NCBI RefSeq assembly: GCF_964188355.1
Contig: NW_027439336.1
Span: 88,001-152,000 of the forward strand
DNA length: 64,000 bases
Origin: Buteo buteo
Taxonomy: Eukaryota > Chordata > Aves > Accipitriformes > Accipitridae
Direction: 5' to 3'
Of this stretch, positions 11,019 through 24,060 are shown piece by piece. A model generated the notes under the pieces. The model was not told the origin of the DNA, ran no database searches, and saw only the letters and a program-made list of their open reading frames with translations. Within the stretch, counting starts at the first letter, position 1. Each line of letters opens with the position of its first letter. Position numbers and translations under genes: made by a program.

Positions 11019-14000
11019 TTGTTCTCGGCAGAGCCTCTTTCCGAAAAATCAAACGTCCGGCTCTTTCTCCCACAAGGAAGGGGCCAGCCCTGAAAGCTCT
11101 TGCTGGTCTTCACAGTCCCCGTGCAGCCTATCCACAGGCACAACAGCACTGGGCTTCTCTGCTTTCTCATAGTCGGTACATCTCACGGCGCTCGTTCTCG
11201 GCAGAGCCTTTTTCTGAAAAGGCAAACGTCCGGCTCCTTCTTCCATAAGGAAGGGGCGACCCCTGAAAGCTCTTGCTGGTCTTCACCGTTCCCGTGCACC
11301 CTATCCACAGGCACAACAACACTGGGCTTCTCTGCTTTTCCACAGACCATACATCTCAAGGCAGTCATTCTCTTCAGAACCTCTTTCTGTAAAGGCAAAT
11401 GTCCGGCTCCTTCTTCCATAAGGAAGGGGTAAGCCCTGAAAGCTCTTGCTGGTCTTCACCGTTCCCGTGCACCCTATCCATAGGCACAACAGCACTGGGC
11501 TTCTCTGCTTTCCCATAGTCGGTACATCTCACGGCGCTCGTTCTCGGCAGAGCCTTTTTCCAAAAAGCAAACGTCCGGATTTTTCTCCCACAAGGAAGGA
11601 GCCAGCCCTGAAAGCTCTTGCTGGTCTTCAATGTCCCCGTGCAGCCTATCCACAGGCACAACAGCACTGGGCATCTGTGCTTTCCCAGAGACTCAGCATC
11701 TCACGGTGCTCGTTCTCGGCAGAGCCTATTTCCGAAAAAGCAAACGTCCGGCTCTTTCTCCCACAAGGAAGGGGCCAGCCCTGAAAGCTCTTGCTGGTCT
11801 TCACCATGCCCGTGCAGCCTATCCACAGGCACAACATCACTGGGCTTCTCTGCTTTCTCACAGTCGGTACATCTCACGGTGCTCGTTCTCAGCAGAGCCT
11901 TTTTCTGAAAAGGCAAACGTCCGGCTCCTTCTTCCATAAGGAAGGGGTAAGCCCTGAAACCTCTTGCTGGTCTTCACCGTTCCCGTGCACCCTATCCACA
12001 GGCACAACAGAACTGGACTTCTCGGCTTTCCCATAGTCGGTACATCTCACAGCGCTGGTTCTCGGCAGAGCCTCTTTCCGAAAAGGGAAACGTCCGGCTC
12101 TTTCTCCCACAAGGAAGGGGCCAACCCTGAAAGCTCTTGCTGCTCTACACCGTCCCCGTGCACCCTATCCACAGGCACAACAGCACTGGGCTTCTCTGCT
12201 TTCTCATAGTCGGTACATCTCACGGTGCTCGTTCTCAGCAGAGCCTTTTTCTGAAAAGGAAAAAGTCCGGCTCCTTCTTCCATAAGGAAGGGGCACCCCT
12301 GAAAGCTCTTGCTGGTCTTCACCGTTCCCGTGCACCCTATCAACAGGCACAACAGCACTGGGCATCTGTGCTTTCCCATAGTCGGTACATCTCACGGCGC
12401 TCGTTCTCGGCAGAGCCTTTTTCTGAAAAGGCAAACGTCCGGCTCCTTCTTCCATAAGGAAGGGGTAAGCCCTGAAAGCTCTTGCTGCTCTTCACCGTCC
12501 CCGTGCAGCCTATCCACAGGCACAACAGCACTGGGCATCTGTGCTTTCCCAGAGACTCAGCATCTCACGGTGCTTGTTCTCGGCAGAGCCTCTTTCCGAA
12601 AAATCAAACGTCCGGCTCTTTCTCCCACAAGGAAGGGGCCAGCCCTGAAAGCTCTTGCTGGTCTTCACAGTCCCCGTGCAGCCTATCCACAGGCACAACA
12701 GCACTGGGCATCTGTGCTTTCCCAGAGACTCAGCATCTCACGGTGCTTGTTCTCGGCAGAGCCTCTTTCCGAAAAATCAAACGTCCGGCTCTTTCTCCCA
12801 CAAGGAAGGGGCCAGCCCTGAAAGCTCTTGCTGGTCTTCACAGTCCCCGTGCAGCCTATCCACAGGCACAACAGCACTGGGCTTCTCTGCTTTCTCACAG
12901 CCGGTACATCTCACGGCGTTCGTTCTCAGCAGAGCCTTTTTCTGAAAAGGCAAACGTACGGCTCCTTCTTCCATAAGGAAGGGGTAAGCCCTGAAAGCTC
13001 TTGCTGCTCTTCACCGTCCCCGTGCAGCCTATCCACAGGCACAACAGCACTGGGCATCTGTGCTTTCCCAGAGACTCAGCATCTCACGGTGCTTGTTCTC
13101 GGCAGAGCCTCTTTCCGAAAAATCAAAAGTCCGGCTCTTTCTCCCACAAGGAAGGGGCCAGCCCTGAAAGCTCTTGCTGGTCTTCACAGTCCCCGTGCAG
13201 CCTATCCACAGGCACAACAGAACTGGACTTCTCTGCTTTCCCATAGTCGGTACATCTCACGGCGCTGTTTGTCTGTAGAGACTCTTTCCAAAAAGGGAAA
13301 TGTCCTGCTTTTCTCCCACAAGGAAGGGGCCAGCCCTGAAAGCTCTTGCTGGTCTTCACCATCCCCGTGCAGCCTATCCACAGGCACAACAGCACTAGGC
13401 ATCTGTGCTTTCCCAGAGACTCAGCATATCACGGTGCTCGTTCTCGGCAGATCCTATTTCCGAAAAAGGAAACGTGCGGCTCTTTCTCCACAAGGAAGGG
13501 GCCAGCCCTGAAAGCTCTTGCTGGTCTTCACAGTCCCCGTGCAGCCTATCCACAGGCACAACAGCACTGGGCTTCTCTGCTTTGTCACAGTCGGTACATC
13601 TCACGGCGCTCGTTCTCGGCAGAGCCTTTTTCCAAAAAGCAAACTTCCGGATTTTTCTCCCACAAGGAAGGAGCCAGCCCTGAAACCTCTTGCTGGTCTT
13701 CAATGTCCCCATGCAGCCTATCCACAGGCACAACAGCACTGGGCATCTGTGCTTTCCCAGAGACTCAGCATCTCACGGTGCTCGTTCTCGGCAGAGCCTA
13801 TTTCCGAAAAAGCAAACGTCCGGCTCTTTCTCCCACAAGGAAGGGGCCAGCCCTGAAAGCTCTTGCTGGTCTTCACCATCCCCGTGCAGCCTATCCACAG
13901 GCACAACATCACTGGGCTTCTCTGCTTTCTCACAGCCGGTACATCTCACGGTGCTCGTTCTCAGCAGAGCCTTTTTCTGAAAAGGCAAACGTCCGGCTCC

Positions 14001-14199
14001 TTCTTCCATAAGGAAGGGTTAAGCCCTGAAAGCTCTTGCTGCTCTTCACCGTCCCCGTGCAGCCTATCCACAGGCACAACAGCACTGGGCATCTGTGCTT
14101 TCCCAGAGACTCAGCATCTCACGGTGCTCATTCTCGGCAGAGCCTATTTCCGAAAAAGCAAACGTGCGGCTCTTTCTCCCACAAGGAAGGGGCCAGCCC
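11019..14199 (+). repeat. Mosaic satellite stretch between two large duplications
   Basis: About 18 monomers show no long tandem period of their own. The type order from the anchor at 11100 is S D, a chimeric S/Y monomer at 11446 (cttctctgc followed by ttcccatagtcgg), then R S E S Y R R S R E R S R S R. Within it, 11791-12400 matches 30109-30718 at an offset of 18318. The run 12482-13173 has adjacent R monomers that share cttgttctcggcagagcctc and look recently amplified. Confidence 0.75.
11273..11445 (+). repeat. Divergent D-type monomer 1
   Basis: It carries caacaacactgggc, ttccacagaccatacat, ctcaaggcagtcattctc and ttcagaacctctttctg, none of which occur in the R, S, Y or E types. The outer parts of the monomer are ordinary. 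It belongs to the majority D subtype with ctgtaaaggcaaatg. Confidence 0.9.
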
Positions 14200-17100
14200 T
14201 GAAAGCTCTTGCTGGTCTTCACCATCCCCGTGCAGCCTATCCACAGGCACAACAGCACTGGGCTTCTCTGCTTTCTCACAGTCGGTACATCTCACGGTGC
14301 TCGTTCTCAGCAGAGCCTTTTTCTGAAAAGCAAATGTCCGGCTCATTCTTCCATAAGGAAGGGGTAAGCCCTGAAACCTCTTGCTGGTCTTCACCGTTCC
14401 CGTGCACCCTATCCACAGGCACAACAGAACTGGACTTCTCGGCTTTCCCATAGTCGGTACATCTCACAGCGCTGGTTCTCGGCAGAGCCTCTTTCCGAAA
14501 AGGGAAACGTCCGGCTCTTTCTCCCACAAGGAAGGGGCCAGCCCTGAAAGCTCTTGCTGGTCTTCACCGTTCCCGTGCACCCTATCCACAGGCACAACAG
14601 CACTGGGCATCTGTGCTTTCCCATAGTCGGTACATCTCACGGCGCTCGTTCTCGGCAGAGCCTTTTTCTAAAAAGGCAAACGTCCGGCTCTTTCTCCCAC
14701 AAGGAAGGGGCCAGCCCTGAAAGCTCTTGCTGGTCTTCACCATTCCCGTGCAGCCTATCGACAGGCACAACAGCACTGGGCATCTGTGCTTTCCCAGAGA
14801 CTCAGCAACTCACGGTGCTCGTTCTCGGCATATCCTATTTCCGAAAAAGCAAACGTGCGGCTCTTTCTCCCACAAGGAAGGGGCCAGCCCTGAAAGCTCT
14901 TGCTGGTCTTCAACGTCGCTGTGCAGCCTATCCACAGGCACAACAGCACTGGGCTTCTCTGCTTTCTCACAGCCGGTACATCTCACGGTGCTCGTTCTCA
15001 GCAGAGCCTTTTTCTGAAAAGGAAAAAGTCGGGCTCCTTCTTCCATAAGGAAGGGGCCAGCCCTGAAAGCTCTTGCTGGTCTTCACCGTTCCCGTGCACC
15101 CTATCCACAGGCACAACAGCACTGGGCATCTGTGCTTTCCCATAGTCGGTACATCTCACGGCGCTCGTTCTCGGCAGAGCCTTTTTCCAAAAAGCAAACG
15201 TCCGGATTTTTCTCCCACAAGGAAGGAGCCAGCCCTGAAAGCTCTTGCTGGTCTTCAATGTCCCCGTGCAGCCTATCCACAGGCACAACAGCACTGGGCA
15301 TCTGTGCTTTCCCAGAGACTCAGCATCTCACGGTGCTCGTTCTCGGCAGAGCCTATTTCCGAAAAAGCAAACGTTCGGCTCTTTCTCCCACAAGGAAGGG
15401 GCCAGCCCTGAAAGCTCTTGCTGGTCTTCACCATCCCCGTGCAGCCTATCCACAGGCACAACATCACTGGGCTTCTCTGCTTTCTCACAGCCGGTACATC
15501 TCACGGTGCTCGTTCTCAGCAGAGCCTTTTTCTGAAAAGGCAAACGTCCGGCTCCTTCTTCCATAAGGAAGGGTTAAGCCCTGAAAGCTCTTGCTGCTCT
15601 TCACCGTCCCCGTGCAGCCTATCCACAGGCACAACAGCACTGGGCATCTGTGCTTTCCCAGAGACTCAGCATCTCACGGTGCTCGTTCTCGGCAGAGCCT
15701 ATTTCCGAAAAAGCAAACGTGCGGCTCTTTCTCCCACAAGGAAGGGGCCAGCCCTGAAAGCTCTTGCTGGTCTTCACAGTCCCCGTGCAGCCTATCCACA
15801 GGCACAACAGCACTGGGCTTCTCTGCTTTCTCACAGTCGGTACATCTCACGGCGTTCGTTCTCGGCAGAGCCTTTTTCTGAAAAGGCAAACGTCCGGCTC
15901 CTTCTTCCATAAGGAAGGGGTAAGACCTGAAAGCTCTTGCTGCTCTTCACCGTCCCCGTGCAGCCTATCCACAGGCACAACAGCACTGGGCATCTGTGCT
16001 TTCCCAGAGACTCAGCATCTCACGGTGCTTGTTCTCGGCAGAGCCTCTTTCCGAAAAATCAAACGTCCGGCTCTTTCTCCCACAAGGAAGGGGCCAGCCC
16101 TGAAAGCTCTTGCTGGTCTTCACAGTCCCCGTGCAGCCTATCCACAGGCACAACAGCACTGGGCATCCGTGCTTTCCCAGAGACTCAGCATCTCACGGTG
16201 CTTGTTCTCGGCAGAGCCTCTTTCCGAAAAATCAAACGTCCGGCTCCTTCTTCCATAAGGAAGGGGCGACCCCTGAAAGCTCTTGCTGGTCTTCACAGTC
16301 CCCGTGCAGCCTATCCACAGGCACAACAGCACTGGGCTTCTCTGCTTTCTCACAGCCGGTACATCTCACGGCGTTCGTTCTCAGCAGAGCCTTTTTCTGA
16401 AAAGGCAAACGTCCGGCTCCTTCTTCCATAAGGAAGGGGTAAGCCCTGAAAGCTCTTGCTGCTCTTCACCGTCCCCGTGCAGCCTATCCACAGGCACAAC
16501 AGCACTGGGCATCTGTGCTTTCCCAGAGACTCAGCATCTCACGGTGCTTGTTCTCGGCAGAGCCTCTTTCCGAAAAATCAAAAGTCCGGCTCTTTCTCCC
16601 ACAAGGAAGGGGCCAGCCCTGAAAGCTCTTGCTGGTCTTCACAGTCCCCGTGCAGCCTATCCACAGGCACAACAGAACTGGACTTCTCTGCTTTCCCATA
16701 GTCGGTACATCTCACGGCGCTGTTTGTCTGTAGAGACTCTTTCCAAAAAGGGAAATGTCCTGCTTTTCTCCCACAAGGAAGGGGCCAGCCCTGAAAGCTC
16801 TTGCTGGTCTTCACCGTTCCCGTGCACTCTATCCACAGGCACAACAGCACTGGGCATCTGTGCTTTCCCAGAGACTCAGCATATCACGGTGCTCGTTCTC
16901 GGCAGATCCTATTTCCGAAAAAGGAAACGTGCGGCTCTTTCTCCACAAGGAAGGGGCCAGCCCTGAAAGCTCTTGCTGGTCTTCACAGTCCCCGTGCAGC
17001 CTATCCACAGGCACAACAGCACTGGGCTTCTCTGCTTTGTCACAGTCGGTACATCTCACGGCGTTCGTTCTCGGCAGAGTTTTTTTCTGAAAAGGCAAAC

Positions 17101-18872
17101 GTCCGGGTCCTTCTTCCATAAGGAAGGGGTAAGCCCTGAAAGCTCTTGCTGCTCTTCACCGTCCCCGTGCAGCCTATCCACAGGCACAACAGCACTGGGC
17201 ATCTGTGCTTTCCCAGAGACTCAGCATCTCACGGTGCTCGTTCTCGGCAGAGCCTATTTCCGAAAAAGCAAATGTCTGGCTCTTTCTCCCATAAGGAAGA
17301 GGACAGCCCTGAAAGCTCTTGCTGGTCTTCACCATCCCCGTGCACCCTATCCACAGGCACAACAGAACTGGACTTCTCTGCTTTCCCATAGTCGGTACAT
17401 CTCACGGCGCTCGTTCTCGGCAGAGCCTTTTTCCAAAAAGCAAACGTCCGGCTCTTTCTCCCACAAGGAAGGAGCCAGCCCTGAAAGCTCTTGCTGGTCT
17501 TCAACGTCCCCGTGCAGCCTATCCACAGGCACAACAGCACTGGGCATCTGTGCTTTCCCAGAGACTCAGCATATCACGGTGCTCGTTCTCGGCAGATCCT
17601 ATTTCTGAAAAAGCAAACGTGCGGCTCTTTCTCCACAAGGAAGGGGCCAGCCCTGAAAGCTCTTGCTGGTCTTCACAGTCCCCGTGCAGCCTATCCACAG
17701 GCACAACAGCACTGGGCTTCTCTGCTTTCTCACAGTCGGTACATCTCACGGCGTTCGTTCTCGGCAGAGTTTTTTTCTGAAAAGGCAAACGTCCGGGTCC
17801 TTCTTCCATATGGAAGGGGTAAGCCCTGAAAGCTCTTGCTGGTCTTCACCATCCCCGTGCAGCCTATCCACAGGCACAACAGCACTGGGCATCTGTGCTT
17901 TCCCAGAAACTCAGCATCTCACGGCGTTCGTTCTCGGCAGAGCCTCTTTCCGAAAAAGAAAACGTCCGGCTCTTTCTCCCACAAGGAAGGGGCCAGCCCT
18001 GAAAGCTCTTGCTGGTCTTCACCATCCCCGTGCAGCCTCTCCACAGGCACAACAGCACAGGGCTTCTCTGCTTTCTCACAGTCGGTACATCTCACGGTGC
18101 TCGTTCTCTTCAGAGCCTTTTTCTGAAACGACAAACGTCCTTCTCCTTCTTGCATAAGGAAGGGGTAAGCCCTGAAAGCTCTTGCCGGTCTTCACCTTTC
18201 CCGTGCACCCTATCCACAGGCACAACAGCACTGGGCATCTGTGCTTTCCCATAGTCGGTACATCTCACGGCGCTCGTTCTTGGCAGAGCCTTATTCCAAA
18301 AAGCATACGTCCGGCTCTTTCTCCCACAAGGAAGGAGCCAGCCTTGAAAGCTCTTGCTGGTCTTCACAGTCCCCGTGCAGCCTATCCACAGGCACAACAG
18401 CACTGGGCATCTGTGCTTTCCCAGAGACTCAGCATCTCACGGTGCTCGTTCTCGGCAGAGCCTATTTCCGAAAAAGCAAACGTGCGGCTCTTTCTCCCAC
18501 GAGGAAGGGGTAAGCCCTGAAAGCTCTTGCTGGTCTTCACAGTCCCCGTGCAGCCTATCCACAGTCACAACAGCACTGGGCTTCTCTGCTTTCTCATAGT
18601 CGGTACATCTCACGGTGCTCATTCTCGGCAGAGCCTTTTTCTGAAAAGGCAAACGTCCGGCTCCTTCTTCCATAAGGAAGGGGTAAGCCCTGAAAGCTCT
18701 TGCTGCTCTTCACCATCCCCGTGCAGCCTCTCCACAGGCACAACAGCACTGGGCATCTGTGCTTTCCCAGAGACTCAGCATCTCACGGTGCTTGTTCTCG
18801 GCAGAGCCTATTTCCGAAAAATCAAACGTCCGGCTCTTTCTCCCACAAGGAAGGGGCCAGCCCTGAAAGCTC
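14200..18872 (+). repeat. 27-monomer segment duplicated at 43747-48419
   Basis: From the S monomer at 14208 through the monomer at 18700, every anchor has a partner exactly 29547 bases downstream (14381/43928, 15073/44620, 16283/45830, 17663/47210, 18527/48074). Rare shared markers include ctatcgacagg (about 14756 and 44303), aacgttcggc (about 15372 and 44919), a ctgtttgtctgtag segment in the E monomer at 16629, and ccatatgg (about 17806 and 47353). Similarity ends near 18873. Copies differ by a scattering of single bases. Confidence 0.85.
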
Positions 18873-19908
18873 TTGCTGGTCTTCAACGTCGCCGTGCAGC
18901 CTATCCACAGGCACAACAGCACTGGGCTTCTCTGCTTTCTCACAGTCGGTACATCTCACGGCGTTCGTTCTCGGCAGAGCCTTTTTCTGAAAAGGCAAAC
19001 GTCCGGCTCCTTCTTCCATAAGGAAGGGGTACGCCCTGAAAGCTCTTGCTGGTCTTCACCGTTCCCGTGCACCCTATCCACAGGCACAACAGCACTGGGC
19101 ATCCGTGCTTTCCCAGAGACTCAGCATCTCACGGTGCTTGTTCTCGGCAGAGCCTCTTTCCGAAAAATCAAACATCCGGCTCTTTCTCCCACAAGGAAGG
19201 GGCCAGCCCTGAAAGCTCTTGCTGGTCTTCAACGTCCCCGTGCAGCCTATCCACAGGCACAACAGCACTGGGCATCTGTGCTTTCCCAGAGACTCAGCAT
19301 CTCACGGTGCTCGTTCTCGGCAGAGCCTATTTCCGAAAAAGCAAACGTCCGGCTCTTTCTCCCACAAGGAAGGGGCCAGCCCTGAAAGCTCTTGCTGGTC
19401 TTCACCATCCCCGTGCAGCCTATCCACAGGCACAACAGCACTGGGCTTCTCTGCTTTCTCACAGTCGGTACATCTCACGGTGCTCGTTCTCAGCAGAGCC
19501 TTTTTCTGAAAAGGAAAAAGTCCGGCTCCTTCTTTCATAAGGAAGGGGCACCCCTGAAAGCTCTTGCTGGTCTTCACCGTTCCCGTGTACCCTATCAACA
19601 GGCACAAGAGCACTGGGCATCTGTGCTTTCCCATAGTCGGTACATCTCACGGCGCTCGTTCTCGGCAGAGCCTTTTTCCAAAAAGCAAACGTCCGGATTT
19701 TTCTCCCACAAGGAAGGAGCCAGCCCTGAAAGCTCTTGCTGGTCTTCAATGTCCCCATGCAGCCTATCCACAGGCACAACAGCACTGGGCATCTGTGCTT
19801 TCCCAGAGACTCAGCATCTCACGGTGCTCGTTCTCGGCAGAGCCTATTTCCGAAAAAGCAAACGTCCGGCTCTTTCTCCCACAAGGAAGGGGCCAGCCCT
19901 GAAAGCTC
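18873..19908 (+). repeat. Mosaic satellite stretch, partly matching 59306-60168
   Basis: Type order from 18873 is S R R S Y R. The part from 19392 onward pairs with 59306 onward at an offset of 39914 (19564/59478, 19736/59650). Shared markers are the cctatcaacagg change near 19588 and 59506 and the aatgtccccatgc pair. The S monomer at 18873 carries the aacgtcgccgtg variant also found at 26477 and 29590. Confidence 0.7.
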
Positions 19909-22680
19909 TTGCTGGTCTTCACCATCCCCGTGCAGCCTATCCACAGGCACAACATCACTGGGCTTCTCTGCTTTCTCACAGTCGGTACATCTCACGGTGC
20001 TCGTTCTCAGCAGAGCCTTTTTCTGAAAAGGCAAACGTCCGGCTCCTTCTTCCATAAGGAAGGGTTAAGCCCTGAAAGCTCTTGCTGCTCTTCACCGTCC
20101 CCGTGCAGCCTATCCACAGGCACAACAGCACTGGGCATCTGTGCTTTCCCAGAGACTCAGCATCTCACGGTGCTCATTCTCGGCAGAGCCTATTTCCGAA
20201 AAAGCAAACGTGCGGCTCTTTCTCCCACAAGGAAGGGGCCAGCCCTGAAAGCTCTTGCTGGTCTTCACAGTCCCCGTGCAGCCTATCCACAGGCACAACA
20301 GCACTGGGCTTCTCTGCTTTCTCACAGTCGGTACATCTCACGGTGCTCGTTCTCAGCAGAGCCTTTTTCTGAAAAGGCAAATGTCCGGCTCATTCTTCCA
20401 TAAGGAAGGGGCAACCCTGAAAGCTCTTGCTGGTCTTCACCGTTCCCGTGCACCCTATCCACAGGCACAACAGCACTGGGCATGTGTGCTTTCCCATAGT
20501 CGGTACATCTCACGGCGCTCGTTCTCGGCAGAGCCTTTTTCCAAAAAGCAAACGTCCGGCTCTTTCTCCCACAAGGAAGGAGCCAGCCCTGAAAGCTCTT
20601 GCTGGTCTTCACAGTCCCCGTGCAGCCTATCCACAGGCACAACAGCACTGGGCATCTGTGCTTTCCCAGAGACTCAGCATCTCACGGTGCTCGTTCTCGG
20701 CAGAGCCTATTTCCGAAAAAGCAAACGTCCGGCTCTTTCTCCCACAAGGAAAGGGCCAGCCCTGAAAGCTCTTGCTGGTCTTCACCATCCCCGTGCAGCC
20801 TATCCACAGGCACAACAGCACTGGGCTTCTCTGCTTTCTCACAGTCGGTACATCTCACGGTGCTCGTTCTCAGCAGAGCCTTTTTCTGAAAAGACAAACG
20901 TCCGGGTCCTTCTTCCATAAGGAAGGGGTAAGCCCTGAAACCTCTTGCTGCTCTTCACCGTTCCCGTGCACCCTATCCACAGGCACAACAGAACTGGACT
21001 TCTCGGCTTTCCCATAGTCGGTACATCTCACAGCGCTGGTTCTCGGCAGAGCCTCTTTCCGAAAAGGGAAACGTCCGGCTCTTTCTCCCACAAGGAAGGG
21101 GCCAACCCTGAAAGCTCTTGCTGCTCTACACCGTCCCCGTGCACCCTATCCACAGGCACAACAGCACTGGGCTTCTCTGCTTTCTCATAGTCGGTACATC
21201 TCACGGCGTTCGTTCTCGGCAGAGCCTTTTTCTGAAAATGCAAACGTCCGGCTCCTTCTTCCATAAGGAAGGGGTAAGCCCTGAAAGCTCTTGCTGGTCT
21301 TCACCATCCCCGTGCAGCCTATCCAAAGGCACAACAGCACTGGGCATCTGTGCTTTCCCAGAGACTCAGCATCTCACGGTGCTCGTTCTCGGCAGAGCCT
21401 TTTTCTAAAAAGGCAAACGTCCGGCTCTTTCTCCCACAAGGAAGGGGCCAGCCCTGAAAGCTCTTGCTCGTCTTCAACGTCCCCGTGCAGCCTATCCGCA
21501 GGCACAACAGCACTGGGCTTCTCTGCTTTCTCACAGTCGGTACATCTCACGGTGCTCGTTCTCAGCAGAGCCTTTTTCTGAAAAGGCAAACGTCCGGCTC
21601 CTTCTTCCATAAGGAAGGGGCGACCCCTGAAAGCTCTTGCTGGTCTTCACCGTTCCCGTGCACCCTATCCACAGGCACAACAGAACTGGACTTCTCTGCT
21701 TTCCCATAGTCGGTACATCTCACGGCGCTCGTTCTCAGCAGAGCCTTTTTCTGAAAAGGCAAACGTCCGGCTCCTTCTTCCATAAGGAAGGGGCCAGCCT
21801 TGAAAGCTCTTGCTGGTCTTCACCGTTCCCGTGCACCCTATCCACAGGCACAACAGCACTGGGCATCTGTGCTTTCCCATAGTCGGTACATCTCACGGCG
21901 CTCGTTCTCGGCAGAGCCTTTTTCCGAAAAGCAAACATCCGGCTCTTTCTCCGACAAGGATGGGGTAAGCCCTGAAAGCTCTTGCTGCTCTTCACCGTCC
22001 CCGTGCAGCCTATCCACAGGCACAACAGCACTGGGCATCTGTGCTTTCCCAGAGACTCAGCATCTCACGGTGCTCGTTCTCGGCAGAGCCTATTTCCGAA
22101 AAAGCAAACGTCTGGCTCTTTCTCCCACAAGGAAGAGGACAGCCCTGAAAGCTCTTGCTGGCCTTCACCATCCCCGTGCAGCCTATCCACAGGCACAAGA
22201 GAACTGGACTTCTCTGCTTTCCCATAGTCGGTACATCTCACGGCGCTGGTTCTCGGTAGAGACTCTTTCCAAAAAGGGAAATGTCCTGCTTTTCTCCCAC
22301 AAGGAAGGGGCCAGCCCTGAAAGCTCTTGCTGGTCTTCACCGTTCCCGTGCACTCTATCCACAGGCACAACAGCACTGGGCATCTGTGCTTTCCCAGAGA
22401 CTCAGCATGTCACGGTGCTCGTTCTCGGCAGATCCTATTTCCGAAAAAGCAAACGTGCGGCTCTTTCTCCACAAGGAAGGGGCTAGCCCTGAAAGCTCTT
22501 GCTGGTCTTCACAGTCCCCGTGCAGCCTATCCACAGGCACAACAGCACTGGGCTTCTCTGCTTTGTCACAGTCGGTACATCTCACGGCGTTCGTTCTCGG
22601 CAGAGTTTTTTTCTGAAAAGGCAAACGTCCGGGTCCTTCTTCAATAATTAAGGGGTAAGCCCTGAAAGCTCTTGCTGCTC
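19909..22680 (+). repeat. Shortened relative of the 26-monomer repeat
   Basis: Anchors from 19909 to 21291 pair with 1778-3160 at an offset of 18131. From 21464 the offset changes to 17786 and continues to 22672 (4886). The 345-base change is exactly two monomers (one S and one Y) missing here. The monomer at 21291 is the junction. Its left part carries the ccaaagg marker of 3160, and its right part has the gcctttttctaaaaagg of the Y monomer at 3505. This is a clean in-register unequal-crossover product. Confidence 0.85.
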
Positions 22681-24060
22681 TTCACCATCCCCGTGCAGCC
22701 TATCCACAGGCACAACAGCACTGGGCATCTGTGCTTTCCCAGAGACTCAGCATCTCACGGTGCTTGTTCTCGGCAGAGCCTATTTCCGAAAAAGCAAACG
22801 TCCGGCTCTTTCTCCCACAAGGAAGGGGCCAGCCCTGAAAGCTCTTTCTGGTCTTTACCATCCCCGTGCAGCCTATCCACAGGCACAACAGCACTGGGCC
22901 TCTGTGCTTTCCCAGAGACTCAGCATCTCACGGTGCTTGTTCTCGGCAGAGCCTCTTTCTGAAAAATCAAAAGTCCGGCTCTTTCTCCCACAAGGAAGGG
23001 GCCAGCCCTGAAAGCTCTTGCTGGTCTTCACAGTCCCCGTGCAGCCTATCCACAGGCACAACAGCACTGGGCTTCTCTGCTTTCTCACAGTCGGTACATC
23101 TCACGGTGCTCGTTCTCTGCAGAGCCTTTTTCTGAAAAGGCAAACGTACGACTCCTTCTTCCATAAGGAAGGGGCAACCCCTGAAAGCTCTTGCTGGTCT
23201 TCACCGTTCCCGTGCACCCTATCCACAGGCACAACAGAAATGGACTTCTCGGCTTTCCCATAGTCGGTACATCTCACGGCGCTGGTTCTCGGCAGAGACT
23301 CTTTCCAAAAAGGGAAACGTCCGGCTCCTTCTCCCACAAGGAAGGGGCCAGCCCTGAAAGCTCTTGCTGGTCTTCACCATTCCCGTGCAGCCTATCCACA
23401 GGCACAACAGCACTGGGCATCTGTGCTTTCCCAGAGACTCAGCAACTCACGGTGCTCGTTCTCGGCATATCCTATTTCCGAAAAAGCAAACGTCCGGCTC
23501 TTTCTCCACAAGGAAGGGGCCAGCCCTGAAAGCTCTTGCTGGTCTTCACAGTCCCCGTGCAGCCTATCCACAGGCACAACAGCACTGGGCTTCTCTGCTT
23601 TGTCACAGTCGGTACATCTCACGGCGTTCGTTCTCGGCAGAGTTTTTTTCTGAAAAGGCAAACGTCCGGGTCCTTCTTCCATAAGGAAGGGGTAAGCCCT
23701 GAAAGCTCTTGCTGCTCTTCACCGTCCCCGTGCAGCCTATCCACAGGCACAACAGCACTGGGCATCTGTGCTTTCCCAGAGACTCAGCATCTCACGGTGC
23801 TCGTTCTCGGCAGAGCGTATTTCCGATAAAGCAAATGTCTGGCTCTTTCTCCCATAAGGAAGAGGACAGCCCTGAAAGCTCTTGCTGGTCTTCAATGTCC
23901 CCGTGCACCCTATCCACAGGCACAACAGAAATGGACTTCTCTGCTTTCCCATAGTCGGTACATCTCACGGCGCTGGTTGTCTGTAGAGACTCTTTCCAAA
24001 AAGGGAAATGTCCTGCTTTTCTCCCACAAGGAAGGGGCCAGCCCTGAAAGCTCTTGCTGG
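21900..24060 (+). repeat. Satellite segment paralogous to 31063-33223
   Basis: Anchors pair at a constant offset of 9163 (21982/31145, 22327/31490, 22672/31835, 23191/32354, 23709/32872). Shared markers are the aaatggac variant of the E monomer, ggcatatcctatttcc near 23465 and 32628, and gcgtatttccgataaag near 23815 and 32978. This copy has a private two-base change GG to TT at 22648-22649. It also has a one-base C insertion near 24072, where similarity ends. Confidence 0.8.
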
